A stretch of 64,000 bases of DNA. It comes from Chrysoperla carnea. Its lineage: Eukaryota; Arthropoda; Insecta; Neuroptera; Chrysopidae. Position numbers and translations under genes: made by a program. Below are positions 1 through 11,036 of this stretch, piece by piece. The notes under the pieces were generated by a model. That model saw nothing but the letters and a program-made list of their open reading frames with translations, searched no databases and had not been told where the DNA came from. Location of the stretch: assembly GCF_905475395.1 (NCBI RefSeq), contig NC_058339.1, forward strand, positions 12,222,001-12,286,000, in the 5' to 3' direction. How positions within the stretch are numbered: the stretch's first letter is position 1; each line of letters opens with the position of its first letter.

Positions 1-3000
1 CGAAAAATCGTACTAATTATTCAGAGATTCGACCTCATACATGTATGCAATGTAACGCAGCATTCCGTAAAATGAGTCATTTAAAACAACATTTGCGTAT
101 ACATTCCAATGAGAAACCATTTGCATGCAATATTTGTAACAGGTATACTTTTAATTTTATTTTTCAACGTGTTTCGATATTAAAACGGTTTTTAATGTTT
201 GTAATAAATATTAATTAATTTTATTTTTATAGAAATTTTCGATCTTCTGGTGTTTTAAAAAATCATAAAAGATCCCATGATGGAATACGACCGTATAGCT
301 GTAAAGAATGTAATCAAGTATTTAGTACAAGTGGAAGTTTGCAAAGACATTTATTATCACATAGTACAAGAAGACCATTTTTATGCCCATATTGTCATAA
401 AAGTTTTAAAACCTTTTCAAATTGTCGAAAACATATAACAACTCACAAACTTGATGTAGCTATGAGCGCTGTAAGTTTATAAATGTTATATAATATATCA
501 ATTGTTTAGTTTAAATTCTTTTATAGCTTCAGCAAGATGAAGAATCTAAAGCAACAAATGAAACTGTTTTAAATGAAGGAATAAATTATACGACTGATCA
601 AAATACTCAAGCTATCAGTAATGGTAAGTTACATCTAAATATTTTTTTGGTTTTTAATTTTAGTTTAATTCTTCTCGCCTGAAAGACTCTTGGGAAATTC
701 CTAACTCGACTTTAACTGTTTTGACTTTGTTTGAAAAAGGTTTAGTTAGAAAAAAATTGTAATAAAAATAACTTCTAAAATTTTAATTACAGAAGAGGTA
801 AATGTGACAAGTGCTGAAAATTGTATTAATGTATCTGCAACACAGGCGATAAATGTGATAAATACGTTAATTGCAGATGAAACTGGAAACGTTACTCTAG
901 CAGAACTAAACACATCCAATATACCTGTGGTAAAAATAATATAAAAGTTATCAATTTCATCGTATACTTTCATAATATTAACTTTTTAGGATATTCTACT
1001 AAATGTTCAAGAATCGTTAGACAAAAATTTAATGCCAACATCGGAAAGTTTAGATGATATTATAACTGAAACAAATGTTGTATCAGAAACTTTGCAAAGC
1101 GTTGATGTTGAAAATAACAATCCCATAAATGTTGTATTTACGGTTTCTGAAGAGAATGATAATGTAAGTATCCATATTAGTACAAGAAAATTAAATATCT
1201 ATAAGGATAAAAGTGTTACATCAATGATATTTGCCATGTTTCTCTGGTTGTAGTTTCATGAAATCATGATACAAGAACAAATTTAATTAACAATTTTGTA
1301 ACATAAAATTTAATCAATATTTATGTTTTATGTTTTAGATGTTATTAGAAGTGTCAAAACAAGAAAATACATTAAATAATTTTCAAGAAGTAACATTAGC
1401 CACTGAGGCAGTAACTGCTCCTGATTTTTTTATTAGTAACAAAATCAATAATGCTTTAGAAATTGTACAAGACATTCCAGAAGCACCATCGAATCCTAAT
1501 AGTATTTTAGTACCTGAAATAATAAATTTTGAGGATGTTAATAAAGTGAAGAAAAATCAGTGCACCTATTGTACAAAAACTTTTCGTAAACCATCCGATT
1601 TGACACGTCATATTCGCACACACACGGGAGAAAGACCGTTTTTTTGTAACATTTGTAATAAAAAATTTTCTTTGAATTCTACTCTAAAAAGTCATTTAAA
1701 AATTCATGGTTCAATCACCAAAGATTTTGTTTGTACTGTTTGCAGTAAAACTTTTGTTACAAAAGGAAGTTTAAAAGTTCATATGAGATTACATACTGGT
1801 AATTTATAAATCAAAATTAATATAATTTATTAACTTTTATATTCATAGTATACCCACCGTAATGGTCGGATTTCAATCGTTAACCTATTCGGCGCTCTTC
1901 GGGGGCTTTGGGTCTAATAGAGAACCAAAAATTTAGCGATTTAGATCGTTCGCAATGGTAGTGTGGGGGAGAGCTATAGCTAGTACATAATGCTAAATGT
2001 GTCGGTTCTGTCTCATCAGGAAATTAGTACCAGTTAAACCCTTACTCTACCATTGCGAAAGATTTCACATTGACATTTTTGAAATGTTTGTCGATTCAAA
2101 CCGGTTATATCCTTTCTAGAATCTGTTAAAATTTGAGACAGGCGCTGCATCATTGGTACTCTATTAGAGTCACAACTCCTCGCTTCGAAAATGCGAAATA
2201 GGCTAATGATTTAGAACGCAGTGCTGGCTAACCCCTACGAAATTTTCAGCCTTTCTGAAATGACTCACTAAAACTACGCTTGGTCGAAGTTATTATTTAT
2301 TTTTATAATGTTTTAGGTTTAAGACCGTTTCCATGTGATTACTGTGGACTGCGATTTCGTACATCTGGTCATAAATTGGCACACCATCAGGCACATTTAA
2401 AAGAAATTGAACGACAAAAAAGTGATTCTAACAGTAAAAGTTCAAAAAATTTTCGAACTAAAAATAAAATGCGAAAGTTACATGATGGTATTTTCGTATT
2501 AGAAAATGAATCAAATTTAAATTCTGATAATGTCGACAATAAATTGGTTAATGAAACAGATAAAAATAACGAAAATCAAGACTTCGAGGTGGGAAAACAT
2601 ACTAAATTTCCTTAAACAAGTTTAAGGTTGTTTCTAAAACAAAATAATTGGTCTATATATTTATTTATTTTGTTTTAGACCATTTATTTCGTACAAAAAC
2701 AAATGGAAATGGAAAATTTATCACAGCTTCAAGAAAATCCAATAAATATAGCTATAAGTCCATTAGATGCGGATGTTTTGAAATCATTGAATTCTCAAGA
2801 ATGTATGGATTTCAATGAAATTATTGTTCAATCTGTGGATTCACAAAATTTAGTAACTAATAATGAATGTGAAATAACTCAAAATTTAATTCAAACTCAG
2901 GATCATAATAATTTTCCTAATGGTAAAAGCACCATGATTTATTTATTTTTAAACCAAAGACGTGTCGTTAAGTAATTTTGACTTCGTGATTATTGGGAAA

Positions 3001-3869
3001 ATAATAATAATACTAAACCAGCTCGATTCGTGCGGAATACCGCAGTGCGCTACCCGTGGCTACAATCAGGAGATCATTACCATAGTTGATAGGAATTAAA
3101 TTTTCTACAATTTTGGCCCCCTGGGATCAATCGTCAGGCAGTAACTGCTTCTATTTTATTTAGTAACAAAATCAATAATGCTTTAGAAATTGTGCAAGAT
3201 ATTTCAAAAGCACCATCTTTCGCTCTTAATGTAATACATCATATGTGCTATTGGTTCACCATCCCTATACCAGGATATATTTTATTTTCAAAAAATATGG
3301 AAACTGCCCATTCTAGGTCCATTTGAACTTTTAAGTCATGAATGTTGCATCCCTAAGCTTTGTTTTGTATCGAATCTTAGTATGCGTTATATAAAAAAAA
3401 GTTATTTTTTCAGCCGAACAAGAAGTTCAAGAAAAGAAAATGTTTTTATGCGGATTTTGTTTGAAAATTTTTGAAAAGTCTAGTCAGTTACAACGTCATT
3501 TACGTATTCATACTGGAGAACGTCCTTTTGTTTGTAATTTTTGTAACAAATCATTCAATCAGAAGAATGCATTAGATCGGCATTTAAAAACTCATTTAGA
3601 CCATCGACCATATGAATGTCCTCATTGTGAACATAAGTTCACTCAAAAAGGAAATTTAAAAACTCATATCCAAAGGTAATTTTATAATAAAGACAGGGCC
3701 GGAACTTGAGATGAAGTGGTGATTTATTATTTGAGTTCCGGGGCAGATTTCCTTTATAGTTCCGGCTCTGAATAAAGACTTAATTTGAAATTTGATGAAA
3801 AGTATAATTTTTATTTTTAGGACACATGAATCTGGAAAAGTTACTGTTGATACTTTACTAGCAAGTTGA
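1..3869 (+). CDS. C2H2 zinc-finger protein, 3' part of a multi-exon gene
   Basis: Probable DNA-binding transcription regulator in the nucleus. Proposed exons, all joined in frame by GT-AG introns: <1-142, 233-470, 527-623, 793-929, 990-1163, 1339-1798, 2317-2588, 2679-2922, 3414-3675, 3821-3869 (stop TGA 3867-3869). The visible part encodes 11 C2H2 fingers: four in exons 1-2, then an acidic Asn/Glu-rich linker over four exons, three fingers in 1339-1798, one after 2317, another acidic linker, and three in 3414-3675. The last finger's final histidine lies in the last exon. TGERPF-type linkers join several fingers, and the protein ends about 14 residues after the last finger. The spaced finger clusters and [12 protein letters not shown] last finger recall ZNF236-like proteins, but this is a family guess. 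The 5' end lies outside the window. Confidence 0.88.
1799..2316 (+). other. Zinc-finger gene intron with a GC-richer foldback insert
   Basis: This intron is much longer than the five before it and holds a GC-richer block at about 1850-2275. Two nested inverted repeats are visible. The outer pair (about 1912-1930 and 2154-2172) has the core CTCTATTAG-like stretch on both arms. The inner pair is 13 bp, TTCGCAATGGTAG at about 1948 and its reverse complement at about 2052. I read this as a foldback MITE in the intron. I found no clear target-site duplication. Confidence 0.5.
3136..3218 (+). pseudogene. Ghost copy of the gene's own exon inside an intron
   Basis: About 80 bp in the intron 2923-3413 repeat the stretch 1406-1490 of the exon 1339-1798 with a few substitutions and short indels. 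The shared part includes the region encoding [10 protein letters not shown]. The copy is not in a usable exon: the flanking proposed exons splice over it in frame, and the indels disturb its frame. It is therefore a remnant of a local partial duplication. Confidence 0.75.
3694..3770. mobile_element. 77-bp hAT-type MITE in the last zinc-finger intron
   Basis: The terminal inverted repeats are CAGGGCCGGAACT at the left and AGTTCCGGCTCTG at the right, with one mismatch. The 8-bp sequence AATAAAGA occurs immediately left (3686-3693) and right (3771-3778) of the element, a perfect target-site duplication. An 8-bp duplication and CAGRG-type ends are hallmarks of the hAT superfamily. The element is far too short to code, so it is non-autonomous. 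It lies in the intron between 3675 and 3821. Confidence 0.88.
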
Positions 3870-3950
3870 TTTAAAAAAATTATGATATAAATAGAAAAAT
3901 TAAATAAAAATGTATAAATGATTATATAGAATAATTTATTTTTATACACT

Positions 3951-3956
3951 AATAAA
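3951..3956 (+). promoter_or_regulatory. Polyadenylation signal of the zinc-finger gene
   Basis: AATAAA about 80 bp after the stop codon in a very AT-rich 3' flank; a reasonable 3' end signal, not proven. Confidence 0.45.
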
Positions 3957-4007
3957 ATTTTATATTTTTAATTATTTTGGAAAGAATGTGTTAATCATTT
4001 AATCTAA

Positions 4008-4655
4008 AAAACAAGTGAAAACAAACAATTGACTGAGTTAATTGTTGAAATACCATGCATAGTCAGTGTTGATTTCTTTATCACATTACACATATACAAA
4101 CATGTGACATATACATAACTAATAAAGTATAGTACATATGTAAATGACTTTATAGGTTTCTGCATTACCGACCGACATTTAGTGTATAGTTTGTACACAT
4201 ATTATAAAATTTCCGCCTTATTGGGGCCCTCACGGGTAAACAGTGATGTTTACGAAAAAATGTTTCAAACAAAAGTTGTTTAATTTTTGATAAGGAACAT
4301 TTTTTACATTTAAACTTTTGTTCTATCTCTAACGGTTTATAAGATGGGTCCTACGGACCCAAGACCCAATTGACCTATGATGCTCATTTACGAACTTGAC
4401 CTCACTTTTTACATCCTGAGTACGCTGTAAAAATTTCAGCTCGATATCTTTTTTCGTTTTTGAGTTATCGTGTCCACAGACGGACGGACGGACGGACGGA
4501 CGGTCGGACGGACGGACGGACAACCGGAAATGGACTAATTAGGTGATTCTATGAACACCTATGACAAAATTTTTTTCCTAGCATCATTATTTTTAAGCGT
4601 TACAAACTTGGGACTAAACTTAATATACTATGTATATTTCATATATGCATGGTAT
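4008..4655 (-). repeat. Family A dispersed repeat, long copy 1
   Basis: A near full-length copy of the most abundant repeat here. In this orientation it begins with the ACAAGTGAAAACAAAC end and finishes near a TATACCATG-like end. In between are the conserved blocks (AACTTTTGTTCTATCTC, ACGGACCCAAGACCCAATTG, ATAACTCAAAAACG) and a GGAC tetranucleotide run. No coding capacity is visible. I do not know its superfamily. Confidence 0.8.
4478..4520 (+). repeat. (GGAC)n microsatellite inside family A
   Basis: About ten imperfect tetranucleotide repeats (ACGG/GGAC register). The same position in other family A copies has zero to four repeats, so this copy has expanded. The short open frame on the minus strand here reads only as Arg-Pro-Ser-Val repeats. 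Confidence 0.85.
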
Positions 4656-6027
4656 AATAATGCATTTTGTTAAAATATATCCCTTCAAGGACCCACAGTA
4701 AAAATAGTTAGCTAGATTATAGATCTCACTATTAAATTTTGAATTTTTAGTTGATTTTGTGAAATTTTTGTATTTAAAAACGCTGATTATGATAATTCGA
4801 TATATCGAATTCATAATGTACTTTGATTTAATAAACTAAGATTTCGTTTGAAATTAATAAATAAGCTATTAATTATATTTTAAAAACTATAATCTTTGAC
4901 ACGAATTCATACAAAAGAAACACTATCATCATCCTTATCAATTGGTATTTTAATGGATTATATTTTTAGCTGTATATATTCACAGGTCAACATAAAAACA
5001 ATTTCAAAAATTATATACACATTAAAAGCTTTGTTTGAATATTGGATTGGTTTCCTCCAGCCGTTGTGATCCATACTGAGCGAGAAACAGGGTCTAATCT
5101 ACTTAAGGATAGGTTGCAAAAGGCCAGAGTCTTTCAGATGCGTTGAAAGTTTTTCAACGCATTTATAAGTTTTTTCAACAAATTGCGATTTAATAAAAGT
5201 TGTTTTGTAATTTATAGATTATAACCTGTTATATCCAAAACTGACAAAGCCACACTGACTTCACACTATATAATACATACGAAGCGAACTTTTCACTTCT
5301 ATCGGCAGTCCCTATGACTGCCATTTTTTTTTTCTGAGTTTATCATTGAGCCTGTGTAGTGTACCTATACGCTAAAGTCAACATGAACAACTTGACCCTT
5401 CGGAAAATTTTGATCTAATTTAAAATGCAATTTCTTTACGTTATGTGTATATTGAATCCAAAGTAAATAATAAAGCCTTTTTAGTAGGAGAGCCCAAGAG
5501 GGGATTTGTGTAGTAACTCGAGCTCGTCAGATTAAAATAAGGGGGGTTCCTTGGGTCTTCCTTAGTACTTCCACCAAATATTAGCCCTAAATATGGGGGG
5601 ACCCGCGTAGGGCAGACGGTCAGATTAGTAAAAACAAAATTGCGATAGGTGAATTAACTCGAGAGCACCAGATTAATATATGGTGGGTTAATTACATGCT
5701 AAAAAATGTAAATTTCGATAATATGAAAAAATTTTGATTACGCTCGAGTTACTACGGGTAACAAACTTTGCAAGCCTCCCATTTCTTTGCGTCTCTCCCC
5801 TACTATTTAGAATGTTTCTAAACATAAAAATCTTGTCTTTAGTTATTTTCTCTTTATTTATGATCATCAGCTGCTGTTGATTTCTGTACTTATATGGTAC
5901 AAATAAATAAAGGGTCAAAAGAGAAGAGGGTGAAGTTCAAGCAATAATAAAAGTGAGATAATAACCATAAAATTTAGTTACATTGAAACATTTTCATGTT
6001 TACAATTAATGTTACAAATAAGATTTC
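4656..6027. other. Intergenic region upstream of the carboxypeptidase
   Basis: No gene is recognised. It contains a 25-bp hairpin at 5138-5162 (ATGCGTTGAA / TTCAACGCAT) and a somewhat GC-richer patch at about 5480-5690, in which CTCGAG-type motifs followed by CAGATTAA-like sequence occur twice. The last 100 bp before the carboxypeptidase start are AT-rich; no reliable promoter element was identified. Confidence 0.5.
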
Positions 6028-7446
6028 GTGATGCTGTTTTTTAATTTAATTTTATTTACATTCGTTGTATCGAGTTGGTGTAAATTTCCAAATGTGTATC
6101 CAAAGTTAAAATCATATCAGCATGCTCCTGATCCTGATGATCCAGGTGCACCATTATTTTTAACACCACTAATAAATTCTGGAAAAATATCTGAAGCACA
6201 GAATGCGGCAAAAGTTGATTGGATCGGTTTTAAAAATACAACATCTTACGCTGGATATTTAACTGTTAATGAAAAAACGAATTCAAATTTATTTTTCTGG
6301 TTTTTCCCTGCATTAAACGATTTTGAAAATGCCCCAGTTATACTGTGGTTACAAGGTGGTCCAGGAGCAACATCACTTATTGGATTATTTACTGAAAACG
6401 GTCCATTTGTTATAAAAACTAAGCATGGTGTAAAATTGCGTAAATATTCCTGGCATTTATATCATTCAGTAATATACATAGACAATCCAGTGGGAACTGG
6501 ATACAGTTTTACTGATAAAGATGAAGGATATGCTCAAAATGAGACAGCGGTTGGAGAGGATTTGTATAATGCATTAGTACAATTTTTCAAACTATTTCCA
6601 AATTTACAAAAGAATCCATTCTTTGTCACTGGTGAATCATATGCTGGAAAATATGTGCCGGCTTTTTCATATACAATCCATACAAAAAATCCGAGTGCGG
6701 GTTTAAAAATTAATTTACAAGGACTTGCAATGGGAAACGGATTGAGCGATCCTGGAAATCAACTATTATACGGTGATTATTTGTATCAACTAGGTTTGGT
6801 AGATAGCAACGGAAGAGATTACTTCCATAAAGTTGAAGATCAATGTAGAGCGTTTATAAAGGGCGGCAATTGGATTGAAGCTTTTGAAACATTCGATAAT
6901 CTCTTAAATGGTGATACGATTAATGGTTCATCCTTATTTTCAAATATAACTGGATTTCATTTTTATTTTAATTATTTGCATAGTGAAGACTACGATAGCA
7001 TGGATATGATGAGTTCATATGTTCAAAAAAATTATATTCGAAAAGCAATTCATGTTGGTAATAAAACATTTAATGTTGAAACGTCGAAGGTTGAAGATCA
7101 TTTGAAACAGGATGTAATGCAGTCGGTAGCACCGTGGATTATACAGTTGTTAGCCAATTATCGTGTACTGATTTATAATGGTCAGTTGGATATTATTGTG
7201 GCATATCCATTAACTGTGAATTATTTAAAGAATTTAAATTTTAATGGTGCAAACGAATATAAAACTGCACCACGTAAATTGTGGTATGTTGATTCAGAGT
7301 TAGCTGGATACGTTAAAACTGCTGGTAATCTTACAGAAGTTTTAGTAAGGAATGCTGGACATATGGTGCCTACAGATCAACCCAAATGGGCTTTAGATCT
7401 TATATCTAGATTTGTTGCTAATAAACCATTTGTTACAGAAGAATAA
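6028..7446 (+). CDS. Secreted serine carboxypeptidase (S10 family, vitellogenic/CPVL type)
   Basis: A hydrolase that removes C-terminal residues from peptides, usually at acidic pH in lysosome-like compartments or the gut lumen. The 472-residue single-exon frame is close to normal family length. An N-terminal hydrophobic segment (about 1-17) fits a signal peptide. Family motifs are in order: WLQGGPGATS near 108 (oxyanion region), DNPVGTGYSF near 151, GESYAGKY with nucleophile Ser204, NGQLDIIV with Asp388, and NAGHMVPTDQP with His445. The triad is therefore complete, and the Glu before the serine, typical of acidic carboxypeptidases, is present. Several Asn-X-Ser/Thr sites suggest glycosylation. 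The start is the first of two adjacent Met codons before the hydrophobic segment. Lack of introns is compatible with an ordinary insect gene or with retroposition. It resembles CPVL and mosquito vitellogenic carboxypeptidase; the true substrate is unknown. Confidence 0.95.
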   Translation: MMLFFNLILFTFVVSSWCKFPNVYPKLKSYQHAPDPDDPGAPLFLTPLINSGKISEAQNAAKVDWIGFKNTTSYAGYLTVNEKTNSNLFFWFFPALNDFENAPVILWLQGGPGATSLIGLFTENGPFVIKTKHGVKLRKYSWHLYHSVIYIDNPVGTGYSFTDKDEGYAQNETAVGEDLYNALVQFFKLFPNLQKNPFFVTGESYAGKYVPAFSYTIHTKNPSAGLKINLQGLAMGNGLSDPGNQLLYGDYLYQLGLVDSNGRDYFHKVEDQCRAFIKGGNWIEAFETFDNLLNGDTINGSSLFSNITGFHFYFNYLHSEDYDSMDMMSSYVQKNYIRKAIHVGNKTFNVETSKVEDHLKQDVMQSVAPWIIQLLANYRVLIYNGQLDIIVAYPLTVNYLKNLNFNGANEYKTAPRKLWYVDSELAGYVKTAGNLTEVLVRNAGHMVPTDQPKWALDLISRFVANKPFVTEE

Positions 7447-7485
7447 ATTTTGTTTTGTATAGATTTATAAATTATATTTAATAAA
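7442..7485 (+). promoter_or_regulatory. Polyadenylation signals of the carboxypeptidase gene
   Basis: One AATAAA overlaps the stop codon (7442-7447) and a second lies at 7480-7485. The second is the likelier functional signal because it leaves a short 3' UTR. Confidence 0.5.
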
Positions 7486-7555
7486 ATATTTTTGTCTAAA
7501 TAAAAATGTTGATTTTTGAAACCTTTATATAAAAGTCATAGGGCCACAGGAATTT

Positions 7556-7641
7556 CGAGTAGGTTAGGTTAGGTTAGAGTGGCTGTCCTGGGGTGAGACA
7601 GACCATATCTGTCTTGTAGTACCACGAGTACGTTCTTCCCT
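7556..7641 (-). mobile_element. 3' tail of the LINE fragment with (AACCT)n end
   Basis: On the minus strand the sequence after the RNase H stop codon runs to CAGGACAGCCACTCTAACC and ends in three AACCT units. The same kind of end (GGACAGCCAATATAACCT) terminates the tRNA-derived SINE elsewhere in the window. Some non-LTR clades, such as I, end in short tandem repeats rather than poly(A), which fits this tail. Confidence 0.7.
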
Positions 7642-8277
7642 CTATCTAAGATTGTCCTTTTTCAGAATATCTTCTTTCAGGAGTAACTTGCAGTTCGCAA
7701 ATGGAACTCCCGGGTGTTTATTGATGCTTGTGTCCGGCAGCATCGTGCCATTTCTGGCAACCTTGTCGGCTTCACAATTTCCTGGAATGTCCCTGTGTCC
7801 CAGTACCCATACCAGGTCTACATTCATTCGTTCCGCTAGCTCATTTAAGGACGTACGGCAGTCCTGTGCTACCTTTGACGTTAGACAGACTGAGCTGAAG
7901 GATTTAAGAGCCGCTTGGCTGTCGGTGAAGATTGTAATGTCCCTGCACCTAAGGGTGTTCAGTCTTGGACATTCACAAACCTCGTGAATAGCCATCACTT
8001 CCGCTTGATACACACTACAGTGATCCGGCAGCCGAAATGATAGACGCAGATCAAGATCTTCAGAAAAGATCCCACAACCCACCTTCTTCTCTAATTTAAA
8101 TCCGTCAGTGTAGAAAACAACGCCCTTTGGCTTAACTAGTTTCTCCTCCCAATTCTGTCTGGAAGGAATCTTTACTGAGAACCTGTTCTCAATGTTAGGA
8201 GAAGGTAAAACGTAGTCAACGGATTTTGGAAATGTAGGGGGGTAGTAAGGGTTCAATTTTAATTTATTTTCACACAT
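7642..8277 (-). mobile_element. RNase H domain of a non-LTR retrotransposon (5'-truncated)
   Basis: The 211-residue frame carries a complete RNase H domain: YTDG (Asp58), QAEVMAIHE (Glu93), FTDSQAALKS (Asp119), GHRDIPGN (His161) and EADKVARNG (Asp171), so all acidic catalytic residues are present. The order, and the short C-terminal extension, match the RNase H that follows the reverse transcriptase in I-like and related LINE elements. No reverse transcriptase or endonuclease is present; an in-frame stop lies a few codons upstream of the first Met, so this is a 5'-truncated copy. The frame has no internal stop, which suggests a fairly young insertion. It is GC-richer than its surroundings. 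It lies between the carboxypeptidase and NDUFA6 genes; host use is possible but unsupported. Confidence 0.87.
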
Positions 8278-8311
8278 TAAAACATAAAATATCGGTTAAA
8301 AATTAAATATA

Positions 8312-8385
8312 AGGAGCGCTGAAAAATTGTTTCTCAAAGTGGGTGATAGACAAAATAAGTTTGAGAACCTCTGCGCTAGACAGAC
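8312..8385. repeat. Possible mini-hAT remnant
   Basis: TTTCTCAAAG and, about 30 bp later, TTTGAGAACC form an inverted pair resembling the ends of hAT-derived MITEs (CAGTGGTTCTCAAA class). The outer ends are decayed and no duplication is clear. Confidence 0.3.
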
Positions 8386-8578
8386 TCAGTAACACACTCA
8401 CAGGCATGGAGTCAATGAACATACATACATTTCTATTCACCATAAAAGTGAAGCAGAATCTTTCTTACTCCTATTATCGGGATTATAGTAAAATTAAACC
8501 AGAAAACTATAATTATTACCAACGTTCTAATTTATTTTAACTATAAACACTTAAAATTTGAAAATTATATACAATTAT

Positions 8579-9067
8579 CTATGACCCTTGGAAGAATTTA
8601 CTTAAGAAATCAGTTGGTGGAGGTTCTTGACTTTCTTTAAAGTAAGTCATAATATGACCTTTTTGTTTCCAAATTCTTTCTGTTTCTTGTAATTCCATTT
8701 GACCCTGCATAAATAAATAAAAAAAAATTTAGTAGCATTTAATTCATTCAACACTCAATATTTTATTACCTTAATAACAAGTAAATCAATTACTCGAATA
8801 TCTTCTACATTTTTATTCTTCTCGAAGAGTTCACGAAGTTTTGCTCGACATTCTGGTACCGTTTTTGGGATATCGTAATCAAAAACTAATAATAAAGCAA
8901 ATTTATATAGAGGTTACGTTACATAATTAATGATATTGATATTTACCAACGGAAGGAATTTGACGATACCAGGCTTTGTACAAAGTAATTACACGACTTC
9001 TGGCTCCATTTTTATCTGTGGACAGGATCGGTTTAACCTGTCGAAGAGTTTTCACTGCTTGAGCCAT
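8579..9067 (-). CDS. NDUFA6: NADH dehydrogenase [ubiquinone] 1 alpha subcomplex subunit 6
   Basis: An accessory LYR-motif subunit of mitochondrial respiratory complex I, on the matrix side, which in other species binds the acyl-carrier protein. Three exons on the minus strand, 9067-8947, 8885-8770 and 8704-8579, join in frame across GT-AG introns of 61 and 65 bp, giving 120 residues. Recognisable segments are an N-terminus ending KPILSTDKNGARSRV, then TLYKAWYRQIP (LYR-type motif as LYK), VEDIRVIDLLVIKGQMELQE, and the C-terminal PPTDFLSKFFQGS. All align by eye with the family from end to end, and length is normal. The start is the only Met before the conserved region. As in other members, no obvious cleavable presequence is seen. 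It is transcribed away from the repeat-rich region. Confidence 0.95.
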
Positions 9068-10189
9068 TTTATGGCAAAAAATTAAATGAAAAGTAGTGTA
9101 GAATGTATTATTTGACAGTTATTCTATTGTTACCTACTTTACCGATCTATCATGATTTTTATCTATTAGTTGATATTTTTTACAATAGATGTCAGATTAT
9201 AGTGTTTGTAACAATTATAAAAACCAATATAATAATTAATATTAATTTATTTACGAAATAATGAATTGTTCTTAATTTTTTATTGTTTTATCTTTAAATT
9301 CATCTATTCATTATCGTAGGTTAATAGACTAGACAATCATTTAAAATTATTAATCACCTTTTTACTGCAGTCTCATAACATATATGCATTAAAAGTTGTA
9401 GAAAATACCCTAAGGCACATTTATATAGTTATGGGCCTTGAGCCCAAAAATTTTGTATTATCGCAAAATTAAATTTATAAATCAATATTATACAGCTGAT
9501 TATGATTACTGTTTATTCAAGGTTGGACTGAGAATTTGTTGCCTTAAGGTCAATACATTAAGATGCCTTGAAAAATTTGTTAAAAATTTTAAATTAATAA
9601 ATACACACATAACAATGCAAAAGTGGTACAATCAAATCAAATTAACTTGAGTAATCCATATATTAGCAATTGTAGCAATATAATGTGGACTCTTCGCACC
9701 TTTACCTTCGATCGCTACGTTCCATTTATTTAACTATTACTCCCGGCAAATTAGATGAAATTCCATATGATTTAATGCAATTTTGGAGAATTTTATTTAA
9801 ATATCGATTATTTCGAAAATGCGAAAGATTGGGAATAATCAAAATATACAGATCGGTTGGAAATTTTAAGCTTAACAATTTTTCTAAGTTTTTAATCATA
9901 AGTTAAAAGTTTGACGCCCTTTTTAATAAGGTATTTTGTTAAAAAAAAACATTGACCCTTTAGTTCGGTAAGAACGGCTTGTTACATATGACTTAGCGTA
10001 GGTAAGTACTTAATATTATGTAAGAATTTATTATAAAGATGAAATAATTAAATAGTTTTAATTATCTTAATTAAAATAATAAATAAAGTTATAATTGTTG
10101 ATATAAATTAATAGGTAAGTGATTTTAAAAAGTAGCGCTATGATATTACTGATATTTAATTACATTATATTTAAATAAATACCTAAACC
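9068..10189. other. Region upstream of NDUFA6, no gene seen
   Basis: AT-rich, holding the presumed NDUFA6 promoter (first 100-200 bp). No TATA box or other core element can be assigned. The rest shows no recognised gene or clear repeat copy; short frames at 9438-9650 and 9685-9906 have no recognisable protein content. Confidence 0.45.
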
Positions 10190-11036
10190 TATAGAGTGAT
10201 TTTTTAAATAGTTTCCACCGCTACATTTCGACAATGAAAAGGCAAATTTGATCCGATCTTATTGGCATTTTTTTTGAAACCCACTAATTTTAGGTCATTA
10301 TTTTCCGCTGTGATGCTAGTTTTTCGCTAGCTATCATTTATGTGCTTAATTCCAGAACCAGGATTTCACTATCTGGAAACCTATTGGAACCAGGTTAATT
10401 TTGATCACAAATTTGAAAAGTATAACCCAAATTTAGTAGGATTATATACTTGGTTTATCAAAATTGGATAAAATTTGGATGTGATAGAGCAAAATTAAAT
10501 TTTTTGGATTCTGATGACGTCATAAAGTTAAAAAATTCGATTTTTTTGGTAAAAAAGGCAAATTTTATCCGATCCAATTGGAATTTTTTTTGAAACCCAC
10601 TAAAGTTAGGTCATTTTTTTCCACTGTGATGCCAGTTTTCGCTATCTTTCACTTATGTGCTGAATTCCGGGATCAAGATTCCACTTTCTGGAAACCCATC
10701 AGAGCTAGGTTAATTTAGATCACAAACTTGAAAAGTATGACCCAAATTTAGTAGAATTACATACTTGGTTTATCAAAATTGGATAAAATTTGGATGTGAT
10801 AGAGCAAAATTAAATATTTGGATTCTGATAACGTCATAAAGTTAAAAAATTCGATTTTTTTGGGAACACAGGCAAATTTGATCCGATCCTATTGGAATTT
10901 TTTTTGTAATCCACTAATTTTGGGTCATTCTTTTTCGTTGTGATGTCAATTTTTCGCTAGCAGGAGGCTCCGGTTGCCCTATAATAGTTTCAGCCCTGAA
11001 TACAAGGGTAGAAACTTTTTTTAAATCACTCTGTAT
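10190..11036. mobile_element. Family C MITE-like element 1 with internal satellite
   Basis: The ends are inverted repeats: TATAGAGTGATTTTTTAAA at the left and a TTTAAATCACTCTGTA right end. A TA next to each end suggests a TA target. The inside is made of two full units and part of a third of a 315-bp tandem repeat; unit starts (GGCAAATTT.ATCCGAT) are at 10241, 10557 and 10871. One unit holds the palindrome TGACGTCA within CTGATGACGTCATAAAG; in the next it is changed to AACGTCA. No coding sequence. Confidence 0.7.

Noticed and set aside
746-973. Minus-strand 75-residue open frame
   Set aside because: It is the antisense shadow of the zinc-finger exon at 793-929 and its intron.
1850-2275. Additional coding exon in the zinc-finger intron
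   Set aside because: No zinc-finger or linker coding is found, whereas nested inverted repeats are; skipping it joins the neighbouring exons in frame at an HTG-type finger linker.
4329-4523. Frame rich in Arg-Pro-Ser-Val
   Set aside because: Produced by the (GGAC)n tract inside family A; not a protein.
7652-7987. Plus-strand 111-residue frame
   Set aside because: Antisense to the RNase H domain, whose catalytic motifs are clear on the minus strand.
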